The notes under the pieces were generated by a model. It did not search any database and was not told the origin of the DNA. It worked only from the letters and a program-made list of their open reading frames with translations. This document shows positions 52,839 through 55,156 of a stretch of DNA of 55,156 bases, piece by piece. Source of the stretch: UBA5951 sp009936885 (GTDB lineage: Bacteria > Pseudomonadota > Alphaproteobacteria > Puniceispirillales > Puniceispirillaceae); contig CALKVA010000033.1 in assembly GCA_937996625.1 (NCBI GenBank), forward strand, positions 1 through 55,156, given 5' to 3'. Each line of letters begins with the position of its first letter. Within the stretch, counting starts at the first letter, position 1. The translations under genes were made by a program, and so were the position numbers.

Positions 52839-54212
52839 ATGAAGCCAGTTGCGCTCCATGAAATGTTAGGCGAAAATTTCTTTGCAAGAGTTACTGCTGC
52901 AGAATTTAATAGCCTTACAAAACGATACCGGAATCAAGATGCGGCTAAGGATGTATCTTTAGATACGTTGAGCGACAAACAATGGAAGTCTTATTTTGGT
53001 GCATTCACCCCATTTCCAGATAGTTTCAAAACGCCATTAGCGCTTTGTTATCATGGTCATCAGTTTGGAATGTATAACCCAGAAATAGGGGATGGAAGAG
53101 GGTTCTTATATGCGCAGCTCAGAGAAGATATAACAAACAGACTCCTTGATTTAGGCACAAAGGGCTCAGGAACAACGCCATTTTCCAGAAGCGGAGATGG
53201 ACGACTTACTCTAAAAGGTGCTGTAAGGGAAATTCTTGCGAGTGAATATCTTAATGCATTAAGTGTGAATAGTTGCAAAATTTTAAGTGTGTTTGAAACT
53301 GAGGAGCAGTTGCATCGAAATGATGAGCCATCTCCCACGCGCGCCGCTGTTCTAGTAAGGTTATCACATAGTCATATTAGAATTGGCAGTTTTCAACGCC
53401 TTGCCTATTTAAATTTACCTCAAGAAATTCATACATTAGCGCGGTATGTAGCGCGTTATTATTATCCAGATATTGACCCAGAAAGCCCAACAGAAGCGCT
53501 ATTGTTAGCGCTATTAGAATCCCTTGTTATCTGTGTTGCGGAAATGGTGGCGGGATGGATGGCTTCGGGATTTGTTCATGGCGTTTTAAATACGGATAAT
53601 TTTAATTTAACAGGCGAATCCTTTGATTATGGGCCATGGCGATTTCTGGATAAAATGGATTTTAATTTTACGGCAGCCTATTTTGATCGCGAGGGTAGAT
53701 ATGCCTATGGTAAACAGCCTGAAGCCGCATTATGGGCATTATGCAGGCTTGCTGACTGCTTTACAGACTTTGTTTCAACAGAGCAGTTAGAAAAAATATT
53801 ACAAAAATTTTATCCTGCCATTCAATCCGCCTTATCTGCCAAACTTTGCTGGCGATTTGGTGTAGCACCAGTCTCAGTCGCAAAAGAAGCGGAATTCGTA
53901 TCGTTGTTTTTTAGCACGACAACAAATAGCAAAATCAACCTTGATTATCTGTTTCATCATTTTTACGCTGGGTTTGAGGCGAACCAAATATTATCAGCGC
54001 CCGAACCATTGCGCCCTTTATTAGAAGTCTTAAAAGAGCTTCCATCACGTCAGAAACAACGCCCATATTATTTTAATGAACCATTGGAAACTAGCCTTGT
54101 GTTCGGCGAGACAGAGAGACTTTGGGCCGCCATTTCCGATAATGATGACTGGTCACAATTTGAGAAAAAAATAGCAGCGATCAAGCGGTACTCAGCAGCT
54201 TTAAAGGCCTAA
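52839..54212 (+). CDS. selO: Protein adenylyltransferase SelO (YdiU)
   Basis: 457-residue pseudokinase that transfers AMP to protein Ser/Thr/Tyr. Family blocks are LALCYHGHQFGMYNPEIGDGR, KGSGTTPFSRSGDGR (ATP-contacting), REILASEYLN and HGVLNTDNFNLTG with DYGPW (metal-binding Asn/Asp). The protein ends at KRYSAALKA and lacks the C-terminal Cys or Sec tail seen in many SelO proteins. It is also about 20 residues shorter than E. coli SelO. The ATG at 52839 fits the N-terminus. Confidence 0.9.
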   Translation: MKPVALHEMLGENFFARVTAAEFNSLTKRYRNQDAAKDVSLDTLSDKQWKSYFGAFTPFPDSFKTPLALCYHGHQFGMYNPEIGDGRGFLYAQLREDITNRLLDLGTKGSGTTPFSRSGDGRLTLKGAVREILASEYLNALSVNSCKILSVFETEEQLHRNDEPSPTRAAVLVRLSHSHIRIGSFQRLAYLNLPQEIHTLARYVARYYYPDIDPESPTEALLLALLESLVICVAEMVAGWMASGFVHGVLNTDNFNLTGESFDYGPWRFLDKMDFNFTAAYFDREGRYAYGKQPEAALWALCRLADCFTDFVSTEQLEKILQKFYPAIQSALSAKLCWRFGVAPVSVAKEAEFVSLFFSTTTNSKINLDYLFHHFYAGFEANQILSAPEPLRPLLEVLKELPSRQKQRPYYFNEPLETSLVFGETERLWAAISDNDDWSQFEKKIAAIKRYSAALKA

Positions 54213-54245
54213 TATTATTCGTGTAAACTGGGGCTCATCTCTGAT

Positions 54246-54713
54246 TTAGAACGTATTGGCGTCCAACCCACGATTAAAAACAGGTCTTAAGACAAAGTTG
54301 CTTTCCATTCTAAGCACATTCGGAAGTGCAGAGAGATAGTTGGCATGAATTTTGCCAAAATCAGTTACATCCTTTGCCGCAATCCTGAGCAAATAATCCT
54401 CTTCACCTGCAATCAGAAAACAGGCCAGAATCTGGGGTATTTGCTTTGCGGCTTCCTCAAATTCTGACATCATTGCAGCAGACTGACCTTGCAAGGTTAT
54501 CCGCACTAGCACAAGAACATCATGACCAAGTTTTGATAAATCGAATTCGGCATTATAGGATTGAATGATGCCTGACTTCTCAAGTGACGTTACACGCCTC
54601 AGACAGGCAGACGCAGATAAACCAACTTTTTTAGCAATATCTAGATTAGTAATTCTAGCATCTTCTTGTAGCACCGAAAGAATGGTTTTATCTATTTTAT
54701 CAAGTTTGCTCAT
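54246..54713 (-). CDS. Lrp/AsnC-family transcriptional regulator
   Basis: 155 residues. The N-terminal helix-turn-helix reads DARITNLDIAKKVGLSASACLRRV and the C-terminal RAM domain ends in a typical RPVFNRG. Such proteins bind amino acids and regulate their metabolism or export. It is convergent with selO and stands beside no obvious target; it may regulate itself through the 11-bp repeats upstream. Confidence 0.92.
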   Translation of the reverse strand: MSKLDKIDKTILSVLQEDARITNLDIAKKVGLSASACLRRVTSLEKSGIIQSYNAEFDLSKLGHDVLVLVRITLQGQSAAMMSEFEEAAKQIPQILACFLIAGEEDYLLRIAAKDVTDFGKIHANYLSALPNVLRMESNFVLRPVFNRGLDANTF

Positions 54714-54733
54714 TATTACTCTGTGTGCCTTAT

Positions 54734-54755
54734 GTTTAGGTTGTGTTTAGGCTGT
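54734..54755. repeat. 11-bp tandem duplication upstream of the Lrp gene
   Basis: Units GTTTAGGTTGT (54734-54744) and GTTTAGGCTGT (54745-54755) differ at one base, 21 bases upstream of the Lrp-family start. One helical turn spacing would allow a regulator to bind both. The rest of the 396-base gap up to the tRNA shows only a doubtful ORF. Confidence 0.6.
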
Positions 54756-54828
54756 GTTTTTTATCATTTAGATACTAATAAATTTATCAAAGAAATAATT
54801 ATCATTCCATAAATTTATGCCTGTATTG

Positions 54829-55059
54829 TTAGAATTTAAAAATTTCAATCAAGAAAATATAAGATTTAGGTATGTGCCATAATAGGTGCTTGCGTAATAA
54901 TGCTCTCAGATTCTTAAATAACTTCTCAACTATTTCCTGGGGTTCTTTTAAAAAAAATGATAGCGCATTTGTTGCTAAATATAAATTATCACAAAAAAAT
55001 AATTTATTTTGTTGAGAAGAGTTTAATTTAGACTTGACCTTAACCAGTCTATCTATCAT
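54829..55059 (-). CDS. Doubtful ORF (76 aa)
   Basis: ATG-started frame in the gap before tRNA-Ala, rich in Lys, Leu and Phe, as expected of AT-rich non-coding DNA. No ribosome-binding site and no family recognised. Listed only because nothing else occupies the stretch. Confidence 0.2.
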   Translation of the reverse strand: MIDRLVKVKSKLNSSQQNKLFFCDNLYLATNALSFFLKEPQEIVEKLFKNLRALLRKHLLWHIPKSYIFLIEIFKF

Positions 55060-55109
55060 AAACGCTACACTTTACACCAGAAAACGTCATTGTTTGATGT
55101 TGTTTGTGA

Positions 55110-55156
55110 GGGGCCATAGCTCAGCTGGGAGAGCGCCTGCTTTGCAAGCAGGAGGT
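55110..55156 (+). tRNA. tRNA-Ala (TGC), cut by the window end
   Basis: Acceptor GGGGCCA, D arm GCTCAGCTGGGAGAGC and anticodon arm CCTGC-TTTGCAA-GCAGG with anticodon TGC (55143-55145) are present. The variable loop, T arm and 3' end lie outside the window. No tRNA-Ile or 16S rRNA lies just upstream, so it does not look like the usual rRNA-operon spacer copy. Confidence 0.95.

Noticed and set aside
55110..55156. tRNA-Ala as part of an rRNA operon
   Set aside because: No 16S rRNA end and no tRNA-Ile lie upstream. The preceding bases are an ordinary AT-rich gap.

Overview
This window looks like chromosomal DNA of an AT-rich, free-living, probably marine alphaproteobacterium. The evidence is the alphaproteobacterial small-protein families DUF3126 and DUF2794, a YfgM-like/BamB/Der gene order, many short catabolic operons with ABC and VOC/LLM/cupin enzymes, and short intergenic gaps. 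A SAR116-type lineage is my best guess. It rests on family content only, and no rRNA is present to test it. No integrase, transposase, CRISPR array or defence system was seen.

Layout. 0-9.2 kb: an RND efflux pump, the 23S rRNA methyltransferase RlmE, guaB-guaA (GMP synthesis), a cytochrome b561 and an FkbM-type methyltransferase. 9.2-16.8 kb: small unknown and winged-helix genes, a Gfo/Idh/MocA oxidoreductase with an AEC transporter, a hemerythrin-like protein and two pirins. 16.8-21.3 kb: a compact run of a DapA-like lyase, cupin, zinc alcohol dehydrogenase, quinone oxidoreductase and VOC protein, which looks like a catabolic pathway for an unknown substrate. 21.5-28.3 kb: a crotonase, alphaproteobacterial small proteins, the YfgM-like/bamB/der operon, an N-formylglutamate amidohydrolase and tRNA-Val. 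28.4-37.2 kb: a divergent carbohydrate locus. HAD phosphatase, FGGY kinase, BtpA/SgcQ-like protein and DeoR regulator lie on the minus strand; SDR dehydrogenase and a complete ABC importer lie on the plus strand.

37.3-42.3 kb is the most irregular part. A 65-bp direct repeat (about 85% identical, 4,507 bp apart) carries a ribosome-binding site and the start of a small DUF5681-like gene. It flanks a gene-poor islet with a DMT transporter, an HTH-less cyclic-nucleotide-binding protein, a rhodanese broken by two homopolymer frameshifts, a two-helix membrane protein and a YdcF protein. The second repeat copy ends exactly where the start codon of a lipoprotein gene should be, and that lipoprotein is also frameshifted.

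42.4-55.2 kb: secreted and small unknown proteins, two paralogous AhpD/CMD proteins around a luciferase-like monooxygenase, a class V aminotransferase, a LysE exporter coupled to a cyclase, a VOC protein, a CoA-binding protein, an orphan ParA ATPase, SelO without the usual cysteine-containing tail, an Lrp regulator, and the start of tRNA-Ala cut by the window edge.
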